Below are positions 39,982 to 48,227 of a stretch of 64,000 bases of DNA, one piece after another (position 1 is the first letter of the stretch; every line of letters begins with the position of its first letter). The DNA is from Flavitalea sp966112615. Its GTDB lineage: Bacteria; Bacteroidota; Bacteroidia; Chitinophagales; Chitinophagaceae. The notes beneath the pieces were generated by a model, which was given only the letters and a program-made list of their open reading frames with translations, did not search any database and was not told the origin of the DNA. The stretch spans positions 248,001 to 312,000 of the forward strand of contig CBHWDO010000002.1 in assembly GCA_966112615.1 (NCBI GenBank), in the 5' to 3' direction. A program made the position numbers and the translations under genes.

Positions 39982-42900
39982 ATGCTTATGAGTAAGAAAG
40001 GCTCACTCCTGCGAAGGAGAATGGCAGCTGCATTTCTTTCGCTTGCACTGCCTTCATTATTATTTTCACAACAGAATGTCAGTGGAAGAATTGTAGGTTC
40101 AAAACAGGCCCCTGTTGCAGGTGCATCTGTAATGATCAAAGGCACAGATAAAGGAACTTCCACATCAAATGACGGATCATTCAATCTTGATGTTAAACCT
40201 GGTGATGTTCTTATTATTAGTGGTGTTGGATTAAGGCCAGTTGAATATAAAGTTGGAAGTTCACTTGATCTTAATATCAATGTAGAAAGTCAATCGGTGG
40301 AAATGTCTGAAGTGGTAGTAACCGCTCTGGGTATCAAAAAAGATAAGAAGAAACTTGGTTATTCAGTACAGGAAGTGAAGGGTGAGGATCTTGTGAAAGC
40401 ACGTGAGCCAAATCCAATTAATTCACTGGTTGGTAAAGTTGCAGGCTTAACTGTTGGCGCTTCTGCTGAAATGATGCAGGCTCCGCAGCTGGTATTGAGA
40501 GGCCGTAGCATGGGGCTCTTTGTAGTGGATGGTGTGCCTGTTAATTCTGATACATGGAATATTTCTCCTGATGATATTGAATCATACACAGTATTGAAAG
40601 GGGCCACTGCATCTGCATTGTACGGTTCACGCGGTTTGAACGGTGCGATCATGATCACAACCAAACGTGGTACCAAAGACAAGCGTGGTTATTCTGTTGA
40701 ATTCAACTCCAGTACCATGTTTGAAAAAGGATTCAATGCCATTCCAAGAGTTCAGGATGAGTACGGGCCTGGCGATCATGGTAAATATGCATTTGTTGAT
40801 GGTCGTGGTGGTGGAACCAATGATGGTGACTATGATGTATGGGGTCCTAAGTTTGAAGGACAGTCGATCCCTCAATATGATTCTCCTGTTGATCCTGTTA
40901 CAGGTGTAAGACAGGGCACTCCATGGGTGGCAAGAGGTAAGGATAACCTGGAGAGATTTCTTCAGACAGGTCTCTTATCAACCAATAATCTTTCTGTGGC
41001 TGCTAAAACAGAAAAGTATGATCTGCGATTCTCCATGTCGCATACTTACCAGAAAGCAATGGTTCCAAACATGAAGATGAATATTACCAACTTCAATGTT
41101 TCTGCAGGATATAATTTTTCTGATAAGCTTAGAATGGAATCATACCTGAATTATAACAGGCAGTATTCTCCTAATTTTCCTGATGTGAACTATGGACCTA
41201 ATTCACTTATTTATAACATGACCTTATGGGCTGGGGCCGATTGGGATGTAGACCAGATGCGCAATTACTGGCAACCAGGTAAAGAAGGTATTCAAAGTAT
41301 CTATGCTGAATACCAGCGCTATCATAATCCCTATTTCATGGTGTATGAATGGTTGAGAGGTCATTATAAAACTGATGTGAACGGATCAGCGAAACTTAGT
41401 TATAAACCTTTCAAAAATTTTGAAGTGTTTGGTCGTACCCAGGTAACTACTTACGATCTGTTCAGAAATGAGAAGATGCCATTCTCTGCACATCCTTATG
41501 GAAGAGAAGAAGGACGTGGTGATTATCGTGAAGACAAGCGTTCATTATTTGAAAACAACACCGATATTCTTGCTACTTATACCAATAAGATTGCAGGTTT
41601 TATTGATCTCAAAGCCTCTGTGGGTGGTAACTTGAGATCATTTAAATACAATTCAAGTTTTACTACAACAGATTACCTGAACGTACCAGGATGGTATAAT
41701 TTCAATAACTCCAGGAACCCTGTTCGCGCATCCAGCTTTGCTGCTGATATGACCGTTCTTTCAGGATATGGATATGTTGATCTTGGTTTGTCGAAATATG
41801 CAACCTTATCACTTACTGGTCGAATTGATAAATTGTCAACACTTCCTAAAACCGATAACAGTTATTTCTATCCTTCAGCTTCATTGAGTTCTGTGGTGAG
41901 TGATTATGTAAATCTTCCTTCAGCAATTTCTTTTTTAAAGCTGAGAGGATCTTATGCGAATGTGAAAGGTGGTCTAACCCAATCCATGATCGGAGCCACA
42001 CCGCAGGCTAGCTATCCAGTAGGATATGGATTTGAATATTTCTCCACTTATGATGGTCCTTCTTATGAAAACTCGGCAGCATATACTACACCTGCTGTAT
42101 ACACAACACTTACAGGTGCTTATTTTGGTAACACACTTGCTAATCCTGAGATCCAGCCATTTTCATCTACTGTATATGAAGCAGGTGCTGATATGAGGTT
42201 TATCAATAACAGGTTTGGATTGGATGTTACCTACTTTACCACCAAGGATGGTCCGGGTATCTTTACACAGCCTTTGTCATCCACCACAGGTTATACAGGT
42301 GCTCTTCAAAATGGTATCACCACAAAGAAAACAGGATGGGAGATCTCCGGTACTGCGAGTGTGATCAGGAAAAGAGATATTGGTTGGGATATCACTGCTA
42401 ACTGGTCAACTTTCAAAGAAGTATATACCAAATTCTATGGCGATCAGCAGCAGCTTGATATTTACCGCAAGATCGGAACCCGTGTCGATCTGCTCGTAGG
42501 ATCTGCATTTGTAAAAACTCCTGATGGAAAACTTATTAATGATGCGGGAGGAAGACCCATCAGGAATCCAAGAGCACAGGTGCTAGGTTATGCAAATCCT
42601 GACTGGGTATGGTCTTTCATCAACAACTTCCGCTATAAGCAATTCACTCTTGTTTTCCAGTTTGATGGAAGAGTAGGAGGCAAGATGGTGAATTATATCC
42701 AGCAGCAGACTTTCCGCGGAGGTAGAAATATCCAGACCGTCCAGGGTAAAATGGGAGAGGCAAGATACCAGGATTACAAAGGTGTTAAGAGCTGGGTTGG
42801 CGAAGGTGTAGTGATCAGCAATGGTACTGCCATCCAGTATGATAATCTTGGAAATGTAATCAACTACAAAGACATGCAGTATGCACCAAACACTACTGCA

Positions 42901-43194
42901 ACATTCCTCCAGGATTATATCAGCTTCTACTATAACACAAATGAAGCGAACCTGATGAGTAAAACTTTTGCGAAGCTCCGTGAAGTAATACTTACTTATA
43001 CTTTGCCTTCAAAACTTCTGAGTAAAACTTTTATCAGGCAGGCAAATATTTCACTGGTGGGAAGAAACCTGCTTTACTTCGCCGGTGGATTGAAAGATGT
43101 TGATATCGATCAGTATGCCGGAAGCCAGACCAGTTCTTCGCTTCAGACTCCTACGGCAAAACGTTACGGTGTTAACGTGAACATTACTTTCTAA
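39982..43194 (+). CDS. SusC/RagA-type TonB-linked outer-membrane transporter
   Basis: 1070 aa. Signal peptide to about residue 31, carboxypeptidase-like domain (NVSGRIVGSKQAPVAGASVMIKGTDKGTSTSNDGSFNLDV, residues 33-100), the SusC signature (EVVVTALGIKKDKKKLGYSVQEVKGEDL) and plug (SLVGKVAGLTVGAS, LVLRGRSMGLFVVDGVPV, SPDDIESYTVLKGATASALYGSRGLNGAIMITTKRG), then a large barrel ending RYGVNVNITF. It pairs with the SusD gene 19 bp downstream. Pho-box array, phosphorus neighbours and phosphonate-operon remnants immediately downstream suggest a phosphonate or phosphate-ester ligand (inference; SusCD-like phosphate-utilisation systems have been reported in flavobacteria). Confidence 0.93.
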   Translation: MLMSKKGSLLRRRMAAAFLSLALPSLLFSQQNVSGRIVGSKQAPVAGASVMIKGTDKGTSTSNDGSFNLDVKPGDVLIISGVGLRPVEYKVGSSLDLNINVESQSVEMSEVVVTALGIKKDKKKLGYSVQEVKGEDLVKAREPNPINSLVGKVAGLTVGASAEMMQAPQLVLRGRSMGLFVVDGVPVNSDTWNISPDDIESYTVLKGATASALYGSRGLNGAIMITTKRGTKDKRGYSVEFNSSTMFEKGFNAIPRVQDEYGPGDHGKYAFVDGRGGGTNDGDYDVWGPKFEGQSIPQYDSPVDPVTGVRQGTPWVARGKDNLERFLQTGLLSTNNLSVAAKTEKYDLRFSMSHTYQKAMVPNMKMNITNFNVSAGYNFSDKLRMESYLNYNRQYSPNFPDVNYGPNSLIYNMTLWAGADWDVDQMRNYWQPGKEGIQSIYAEYQRYHNPYFMVYEWLRGHYKTDVNGSAKLSYKPFKNFEVFGRTQVTTYDLFRNEKMPFSAHPYGREEGRGDYREDKRSLFENNTDILATYTNKIAGFIDLKASVGGNLRSFKYNSSFTTTDYLNVPGWYNFNNSRNPVRASSFAADMTVLSGYGYVDLGLSKYATLSLTGRIDKLSTLPKTDNSYFYPSASLSSVVSDYVNLPSAISFLKLRGSYANVKGGLTQSMIGATPQASYPVGYGFEYFSTYDGPSYENSAAYTTPAVYTTLTGAYFGNTLANPEIQPFSSTVYEAGADMRFINNRFGLDVTYFTTKDGPGIFTQPLSSTTGYTGALQNGITTKKTGWEISGTASVIRKRDIGWDITANWSTFKEVYTKFYGDQQQLDIYRKIGTRVDLLVGSAFVKTPDGKLINDAGGRPIRNPRAQVLGYANPDWVWSFINNFRYKQFTLVFQFDGRVGGKMVNYIQQQTFRGGRNIQTVQGKMGEARYQDYKGVKSWVGEGVVISNGTAIQYDNLGNVINYKDMQYAPNTTATFLQDYISFYYNTNEANLMSKTFAKLREVILTYTLPSKLLSKTFIRQANISLVGRNLLYFAGGLKDVDIDQYAGSQTSSSLQTPTAKRYGVNVNITF

Positions 43195-43213
43195 TCAATT
43201 AAATGCTATAGCG

Positions 43214-44782
43214 ATGAAAATTCGTAATAAGATACTGACAGTTTCAATGGTAGTATTATCATTGGCTTCCTGCTCAAAGAATTTTGAAACCTTTGAAAAG
43301 AACCCTAACCGTCCCATTAATGTGCCTCCAAACCTTGTACTGACCGGCGTGATGTCTGATCTTAACGGGGATCGTCCATGGAGCCTGGTTTCCAGGTGGA
43401 ACCAGTTTGATAATTGTAATTACAATTATTATGGTGATCAGCGTTATGATTGGACAGGCGCAGGACTAAACTACATCACATTGAAGAATGTGGTTAAGAT
43501 GGAAGAAGAGGCGATCAGGGTTGGTAATAAAGAAGTCAATGCATACAGCGCATTAGGCAAGTTTTTCAGGGCATTCTTCTTCTACAGAATGACGAACCTG
43601 GTGGGTGATGTTCCAATGAAGGAAGCGCTTAAAGGTCTTGCTGATACGGATCCTCTGTACGATTCACAAAAGGATGTGTATATCCAGATTATCCAGTGGC
43701 TGGAAGAATCCAATAATGAACTAGCAGCATTGATCACAGAAGGTGGTGATGCTAAAATTGATGGTGATATTTATTTCAGCAGCAAATCAGCATGGAGAAA
43801 AGCCATTAATGCATTTCGTTTAAGAGTGCTGATCTCATTGAGTAAGAAAGCTGATGACGGAGATCTTAAGGTGAAGCAACAGTTTGCCGATATCGTTGGC
43901 AATCCTGCAAAGTATCCTTTGATGGCAAGCTCTTCAGATGATCTCAGTTATACCTATAACAATGTAAACAAGTATCCAAGCAATCCGGATAATCTTGGAT
44001 TTGATGCTACCAGGTACAATATGAGTGCTACCTATCTTAATACACTGGTACAGCTTAATGATCCGAGAGCATTTATTACTGCAGAGCCTGCAACAGCGCA
44101 ATTGAAAGCAGGGAAAACACCGGCAGATATCACTGCATATGTTGGAGCTCCATCGGGAGAAGACCTTGCGATCATGTCTTCAAAAATGTCGGATGCAACC
44201 AATGCTGAATATTCGGTGAGAAGCAGGAGCAGGTATTATTCAAACTATGCAGGCGAACCGGGAAGAATTATCTCTTATCCCGAAATGTGTTTCAACATTT
44301 CAGAAGCCATCAATCGTGGATGGATGACCGGTGATGCAGAACAATGGTATAAGAATGGAGTGAAGGCTGCGCTTAAGTTCTATGGAGTTCCGGTTGATGC
44401 CCCAGGTTCTGTAAACAAGGTTTATCCTTTCGGTGCAAATGGTCAATCCTACAATATTCCTTTTGATTTCGAAGGAAGTTATTATACACAGTCTTCTGTA
44501 AAATATGCCGGTAACAACGCTAATGGAATAGATCAGATCCTCCTGCAGAAATATTTATCATTCTTCCAGAACTCAGGATGGGAAGCCTATTTCAATTATC
44601 GCAGAACAGGTGTGCCTGATTTTTCAATCGGTACAGGAACGGGTAATAGCGGAAGAATTCCAAAGCGTTTCCAGTATCCTTCTGAAGAACAAACGGTAAA
44701 TGCTGATAACTGGAAGAATGCAGTTCAAAACCAGTTTGGTGGTAACGATGATATCAATGCAGAAATGTGGCTGATCAAATAA
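43214..44782 (+). CDS. SusD/RagB-type surface lipoprotein
   Basis: 522 aa. Lipobox LASC with Cys20, then the TPR-rich SusD fold: NFETFEKNPNRPINVPPNLVLTGVM at the N-terminus, ALGKFFRAFFFYRMTNLVGDVPMKEAL, SAWRKAINAFRLRVLISLSKK and the ligand-binding C-terminal half ending SGRIPKRFQYPSEEQTVNADNW. It acts as the lid and ligand-capture protein for the SusC pore encoded 19 bp upstream. A remnant phosphonate gene starts 2 bp after its stop codon. Confidence 0.93.
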   Translation: MKIRNKILTVSMVVLSLASCSKNFETFEKNPNRPINVPPNLVLTGVMSDLNGDRPWSLVSRWNQFDNCNYNYYGDQRYDWTGAGLNYITLKNVVKMEEEAIRVGNKEVNAYSALGKFFRAFFFYRMTNLVGDVPMKEALKGLADTDPLYDSQKDVYIQIIQWLEESNNELAALITEGGDAKIDGDIYFSSKSAWRKAINAFRLRVLISLSKKADDGDLKVKQQFADIVGNPAKYPLMASSSDDLSYTYNNVNKYPSNPDNLGFDATRYNMSATYLNTLVQLNDPRAFITAEPATAQLKAGKTPADITAYVGAPSGEDLAIMSSKMSDATNAEYSVRSRSRYYSNYAGEPGRIISYPEMCFNISEAINRGWMTGDAEQWYKNGVKAALKFYGVPVDAPGSVNKVYPFGANGQSYNIPFDFEGSYYTQSSVKYAGNNANGIDQILLQKYLSFFQNSGWEAYFNYRRTGVPDFSIGTGTGNSGRIPKRFQYPSEEQTVNADNWKNAVQNQFGGNDDINAEMWLIK

Positions 44783-44784
44783 GT

Positions 44785-44925
44785 ATGAAAGAATCAAACG
44801 CAATAGCAATTGCAGATGAGATCATAAACATGTTTGAACATCATGGTGGGGAAGAATATGCTGGAGAAGCGGTAACGCAGCTCCAGCATATGTTCCAGGC
44901 CGGCGAACTGGCCAGGAACTGGTGA
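44785..44925 (+). pseudogene. 5' remnant of a PhnZ-like HD-domain phosphonate-degradation gene
   Basis: Forty-six codons, starting 2 bp after the SusD stop codon, then a TGA. The peptide (ADEIINMFEHHGGEEYAGEA, VTQLQHMFQAGELA) matches the N-terminus of the HD-domain family associated with phosphonate-degradation operons (PhnZ, TIGR03276), where DEI--LFE-HG---YGGE-VSQLEH-LQ-A-LA is usual. Intact proteins have about 190 residues and the HD metal site follows directly; here all of that is missing. The sequence continues into a fragment of a different gene, so the gene was cut by a deletion. Confidence 0.72.
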
Positions 44926-45060
44926 GAATTGACCATTGGTGACTCACACGAGTACGCGAAGACATTTGCTGAACCCGGCGTTCATATTATCAATGGACTT
45001 GGTGGTGCAGGAATGACGCTTTCTTTCGGACTTGCAGAGGAAGTTGTGAATGGCCTGTAA
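44926..45060 (+). pseudogene. 3' remnant of a TIGR03364-type FAD-dependent oxidoreductase gene
   Basis: Forty-four codons in an open frame ending at TAA 45058-45060, without a start. The peptide ELTIGDSHEYAKTFAEPGVHI then NGLGGAGMTLSFGLAEEVV carries the GDSHEY and GxGGxGMTLSxGxAE words of the C-terminus of DAO-type FAD oxidoreductases of the TIGR03364 group, which are linked to aminophosphonate breakdown. The other 330 or so residues are missing. With the HD fragment just before it, it marks the two ends of a deleted segment. Confidence 0.72.
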
Positions 45061-46218
45061 TTACTGTATCACCATTCGCTGCATCATCTGTTCTCGGGTT
45101 GTCATATTGATAACCCTCACCATATAGATCCCTTTTCTAAGATCATTCTGTTCATTGATCCTTCCCTGTAATACATTTTTAAACCGGTAGGTTTTCACTA
45201 ACTGGCCACTTACAGTTAACACCTGCACATCATAATCACTTCTCTGGGTATTATGAAACAGCACCTGTACAGCACCCTGAGATGGATTTGGATAAAGCCT
45301 TAGATCAGATAATCTTTCTTCTGTTCCATAATCGATCAGCCTGATCCTGCTGCTTGATTGATCACCCTGCCTGTTTTGTGCAACGATCCTGTACTGAGCT
45401 TTGCCTTTTTCATTCAAAGAATTGAATTGAAATTCATACTGGCCCTTCCTGTTAAGATCACCCTCTATTGTAGCAATCGTGTTAAATCCTTTCAGCGAAT
45501 TATTCTTTTGAACAAAATACTTTCTTCCCACTGGTTCATTTACAACATTCCATTTGATATAAGTCTGATCATTTTTCTCATAAACGATCACTTGCTGAAT
45601 ATCAGTAGCCAGTTGCGAGGTTGGACAATATTTATAACTTAGTTTAAGGTTCAATGTATCCTGTGCAATAGAAGTAAATGTATTGTTCAAACTTCCTATT
45701 GCAAAAGCACTTGCACTTGACATATAATCAAAATTCAGTGAATCAGTTCCCATATAATCTGCTGTATTCACAACAGTCTGGCTAACCGTATAATTATTCA
45801 ATGGCTTTAAAGAATCTCTTGTAATGAAATCCACTCCGGATCCTGTTACACCATCATTTGCTCCAAGCACAAATGGTCCATAGTTAATGGTTCTTGAATT
45901 GGTTAATGGAGTCATCAATGCATCGCCACTTAATTCATGATCTCTTATGAGTCGAACCCTATAGCTAATATTGGAAGATTCTTTGTTTTCCAGTTTGAAG
46001 GCGAAATTCAATGTAACTTTTGAAGTAAATGTTACATCAACTAAAGTACCAATAGTTGCATCAAATTTTGGAAAATTGAAAGTATAATAATCGTTGGAAG
46101 ATCCAATCACTGTTGAGTCATAACTTATCACACGCGCAGTTGAGTCAGCGCATTGCGCAGATACGGATTTTTGTAGAAAACATATGAAGGCTAAAATAAG
46201 CCCGAACCGGAACTTCAT
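45061..46218 (-). CDS. T9SS-secreted protein with C-terminal sorting domain
   Basis: 385 aa. Signal peptide residues 1-21 (ending SVSAQ), a beta-rich middle of unknown fold (about 25-190), a fibronectin-like region (QTYIKWNVVNEPVGRKYFVQKNN) and a sorting domain (RLYPNPSQGAVQVLFHNTQRSDYDVQVLTVSGQLV...GIYMVRVINMTTREQMMQRMVIQ). Its stop codon abuts the stop codon of the pseudogene coming from the other direction. No link to phosphorus is visible. Confidence 0.78.
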   Translation of the reverse strand: MKFRFGLILAFICFLQKSVSAQCADSTARVISYDSTVIGSSNDYYTFNFPKFDATIGTLVDVTFTSKVTLNFAFKLENKESSNISYRVRLIRDHELSGDALMTPLTNSRTINYGPFVLGANDGVTGSGVDFITRDSLKPLNNYTVSQTVVNTADYMGTDSLNFDYMSSASAFAIGSLNNTFTSIAQDTLNLKLSYKYCPTSQLATDIQQVIVYEKNDQTYIKWNVVNEPVGRKYFVQKNNSLKGFNTIATIEGDLNRKGQYEFQFNSLNEKGKAQYRIVAQNRQGDQSSSRIRLIDYGTEERLSDLRLYPNPSQGAVQVLFHNTQRSDYDVQVLTVSGQLVKTYRFKNVLQGRINEQNDLRKGIYMVRVINMTTREQMMQRMVIQ

Positions 46219-46340
46219 AGTTTTGGATATTGTATAGCAAGACTAACTCATTTGTTGAATGTTTTAGCATGCTTCCGGGGGAATTAAATCGAATTTTAAT
46301 CGTAAACCCTTACATTTTGCTTAGTGTTTAGGGTAAACAC

Positions 46341-47390
46341 TTAGTCTCTCTTTAATTCAAGCGTGAAACCAATAGTAGTTCCTACATCTCGAGTACTTCT
46401 TACGTGAATCGATTGTCCGTGAGCTTCTATAATATGTTTGCATATCGCAAGTCCAAGGCCTGTTCCTCCTTTATCCCTGCTTCTTGCACTGTCGGTTCGG
46501 TAAAATCTTTCGAAGATTCTTGGTACATGTTCTTCTTCAATACCAATTCCATCATCACTGATCTCAATCAATGCATGTGCATCATCTGTATTGTAAATGC
46601 TTGCCACAATAGTACCATTCAACTTACCATATTTGGTAGCATTGGTAACCAGGTTGATCAACACCTGTTTGATCCTTTCCTTATCAGCAAAAACAGCGAT
46701 GGGATATTCACAGCCTTTTTTAATACTGGTCCTGATATTTTTTGCTGATGCATTAATACTTAATGAATCGAAAACTTCTTTGATCAGATCCTGGATCACA
46801 AAGTTTTGTTTGTACAAAAGCTGTTCACCGCTTTCCAATCTTGAGATCTCATCAAGATCATTCATCAGGTTCACAAGCCTGTCTGCATTTTTAGCTGTAT
46901 TCTCTAAGAATTTTTTTAATACGGTTTCATCATCCATTGCGCCACTCAATAAGGTATCAACATATCCCTGAATCGCGAAAACAGGTGTCTTGAATTCATG
47001 TGCAAGGTTTTGAAGGAATTCTTTTCTGAATGCTTCATTTTTTCGCAGCAGTTCGATCTCCTTGTTCCTTCTTTCGCCCCAGGCTTCCACATCTTCCCTG
47101 ACATCATCAATACTTTTTGAAGGAAGAATATATTTGAAATACACTTCCTCTTTCTTGGTGGCTTTTGTCTGGTGAATAAGTTTATAGATGAGTTTTATCT
47201 TCCTGTAAATAAATCTTTCAAGCGTGAACATGATAAGTGCAAAGCTTCCGAGGAATACGATCAATAAAGAGGCCAGCCCTATCTGCCAGCTTTTGGTCAG
47301 CACCATGATCCCAAATGCAACCGGGATGGATAACAACAATGCGGTAAGCGCCGATAACTCTCTTGGAGAAAGATTTTTTGTTTGAAACAT
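46341..47390 (-). CDS. phoR: PhoR-like sensor histidine kinase
   Basis: 349 aa from the ATG at 47390. Two membrane helices (about 12-34 and 39-60) with almost no periplasmic loop, a linker, then HisKA (EFLQNLAHEFKTPVFAIQGYVDTLLSG, phospho-acceptor His in LAHEFKTP) and HATPase (NLVTNATKYG, DDGIGIEEEHVPRIFERFYRTD, GGTGLGLAICKHI). No PAS domain is evident. The missing sensor loop resembles PhoR, which reads phosphate status through other proteins. It follows the response-regulator gene by 18 bp. The name rests on similarity and context and is not certain. Confidence 0.75.
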   Translation of the reverse strand: MFQTKNLSPRELSALTALLLSIPVAFGIMVLTKSWQIGLASLLIVFLGSFALIMFTLERFIYRKIKLIYKLIHQTKATKKEEVYFKYILPSKSIDDVREDVEAWGERRNKEIELLRKNEAFRKEFLQNLAHEFKTPVFAIQGYVDTLLSGAMDDETVLKKFLENTAKNADRLVNLMNDLDEISRLESGEQLLYKQNFVIQDLIKEVFDSLSINASAKNIRTSIKKGCEYPIAVFADKERIKQVLINLVTNATKYGKLNGTIVASIYNTDDAHALIEISDDGIGIEEEHVPRIFERFYRTDSARSRDKGGTGLGLAICKHIIEAHGQSIHVRSTRDVGTTIGFTLELKRD

Positions 47391-47408
47391 GATGATCTTC
47401 AAAGATAA

Positions 47409-48089
47409 TTAAAGATCAAACTTATAGCCTACACCTTTTACGGTAGTAATGCAGTCGAGACCGAGTTTCTGCCTGACTTTCCTGATATGCACATCAATGG
47501 TTCTATCTCCCACGATCACATCATTTCCCCATACCTGGTTTAAAATTTCATTGCGCAGAAAAACCCTTCCTGGTTTGGAAGCCAGCAGGTACAACAATTC
47601 AAATTCTTTTTTTGCCAGCACCACATCCCGCTTGTCGATCTTCACTTCATATTTTATCGGGTCGATTTCCAGACCGTCAATCCGGATCTGCTTGTCATCG
47701 GATTCCTTGTGTGTACGGCGGAAAAGAGCGTTAACACGGCTGATCAGAACTTTCGGACTAACAGGCTTGCTGATATAATCGTCGGCACCGGTTTCAAGCC
47801 CCTTGACCTGTGAGCCTTCGTCGTTCAGTGCAGTGAGGAAAATGATCAGGGTTTCTTTAAATGCAGGTTGCTTCCGGAGGATCTCGCAAACTTCAACCCC
47901 ATTTTTGTAGGGCATCATGATGTCGAGAATGATCAGGTCAGGCTGGAAGGTTTTGGCTTTCATGAGGGCATCATCCCCATCGCGCGCGGTCATCACCTGG
48001 TAACCTTCACGCGAAAGATTATACTGAATGATCTCAAGAATATCCGGTTCATCATCAGCAATGAGGATCTTTTTCCCTTTTGAATCCAT
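47409..48089 (-). CDS. phoB: PhoB-like OmpR-family response regulator
   Basis: 226 aa: receiver domain (residues 6-120, phospho-acceptor Asp56 in LIILDIMMPYKNG, conserved Lys in YISKPV) and winged-helix DNA-binding domain (about 130-226: EFELLYLLASKPGRVFLRNEILNQVWGNDVIVGDRTIDVHIRKVRQKLG). The OmpR/PhoB class binds direct repeats with an 11-bp period, exactly what is found upstream of the phosphorus genes here. First gene of a two-gene operon with the kinase. Confidence 0.85.
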   Translation of the reverse strand: MDSKGKKILIADDEPDILEIIQYNLSREGYQVMTARDGDDALMKAKTFQPDLIILDIMMPYKNGVEVCEILRKQPAFKETLIIFLTALNDEGSQVKGLETGADDYISKPVSPKVLISRVNALFRRTHKESDDKQIRIDGLEIDPIKYEVKIDKRDVVLAKKEFELLYLLASKPGRVFLRNEILNQVWGNDVIVGDRTIDVHIRKVRQKLGLDCITTVKGVGYKFDL

Positions 48090-48106
48090 TTAACAAAAAA
48101 TTTACG

Positions 48107-48114
48107 CAAAAATA
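48107..48114 (-). promoter_or_regulatory. -7 element of the phoB-phoR-like operon
   Basis: Minus strand TATTTTTG (perfect TAnnTTTG), 17 bp before the start codon. Confidence 0.5.
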
Positions 48115-48146
48115 ATTTCCTGTCCAAAGGAATGGTTTTTAATTGG

Positions 48147-48179
48147 GTTATCTAATTGTTAAGTGATTGACATATTCAG
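48147..48179 (+). promoter_or_regulatory. Possible Pho-box array between phoB-like gene and the clan-CD-like gene
   Basis: GTTATCT, GTTAAGT and GACATAT start 11 bp apart (48147, 48158, 48169). They are about 35-65 bp from the -7 elements of the two divergent genes and do not keep the 8-bp gap seen elsewhere. If real, it would allow autoregulation at a distance. Confidence 0.35.
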
Positions 48180-48213
48180 GGCCGTAAAAAACGTCTACCC
48201 TGATACAAATCAT

Positions 48214-48221
48214 TAAATTTG
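48214..48221 (+). promoter_or_regulatory. -7 element of the clan-CD-like gene (leaderless mRNA likely)
   Basis: TAAATTTG, a perfect match, ends 6 bp before the ATG at 48228. Confidence 0.55.
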
Positions 48222-48227
48222 CATCCT

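Noticed and set aside
44785..45060. A single small functional gene spanning both fragments
   Set aside because: A TGA at 44923-44925 separates the parts, and each half matches a different protein family.
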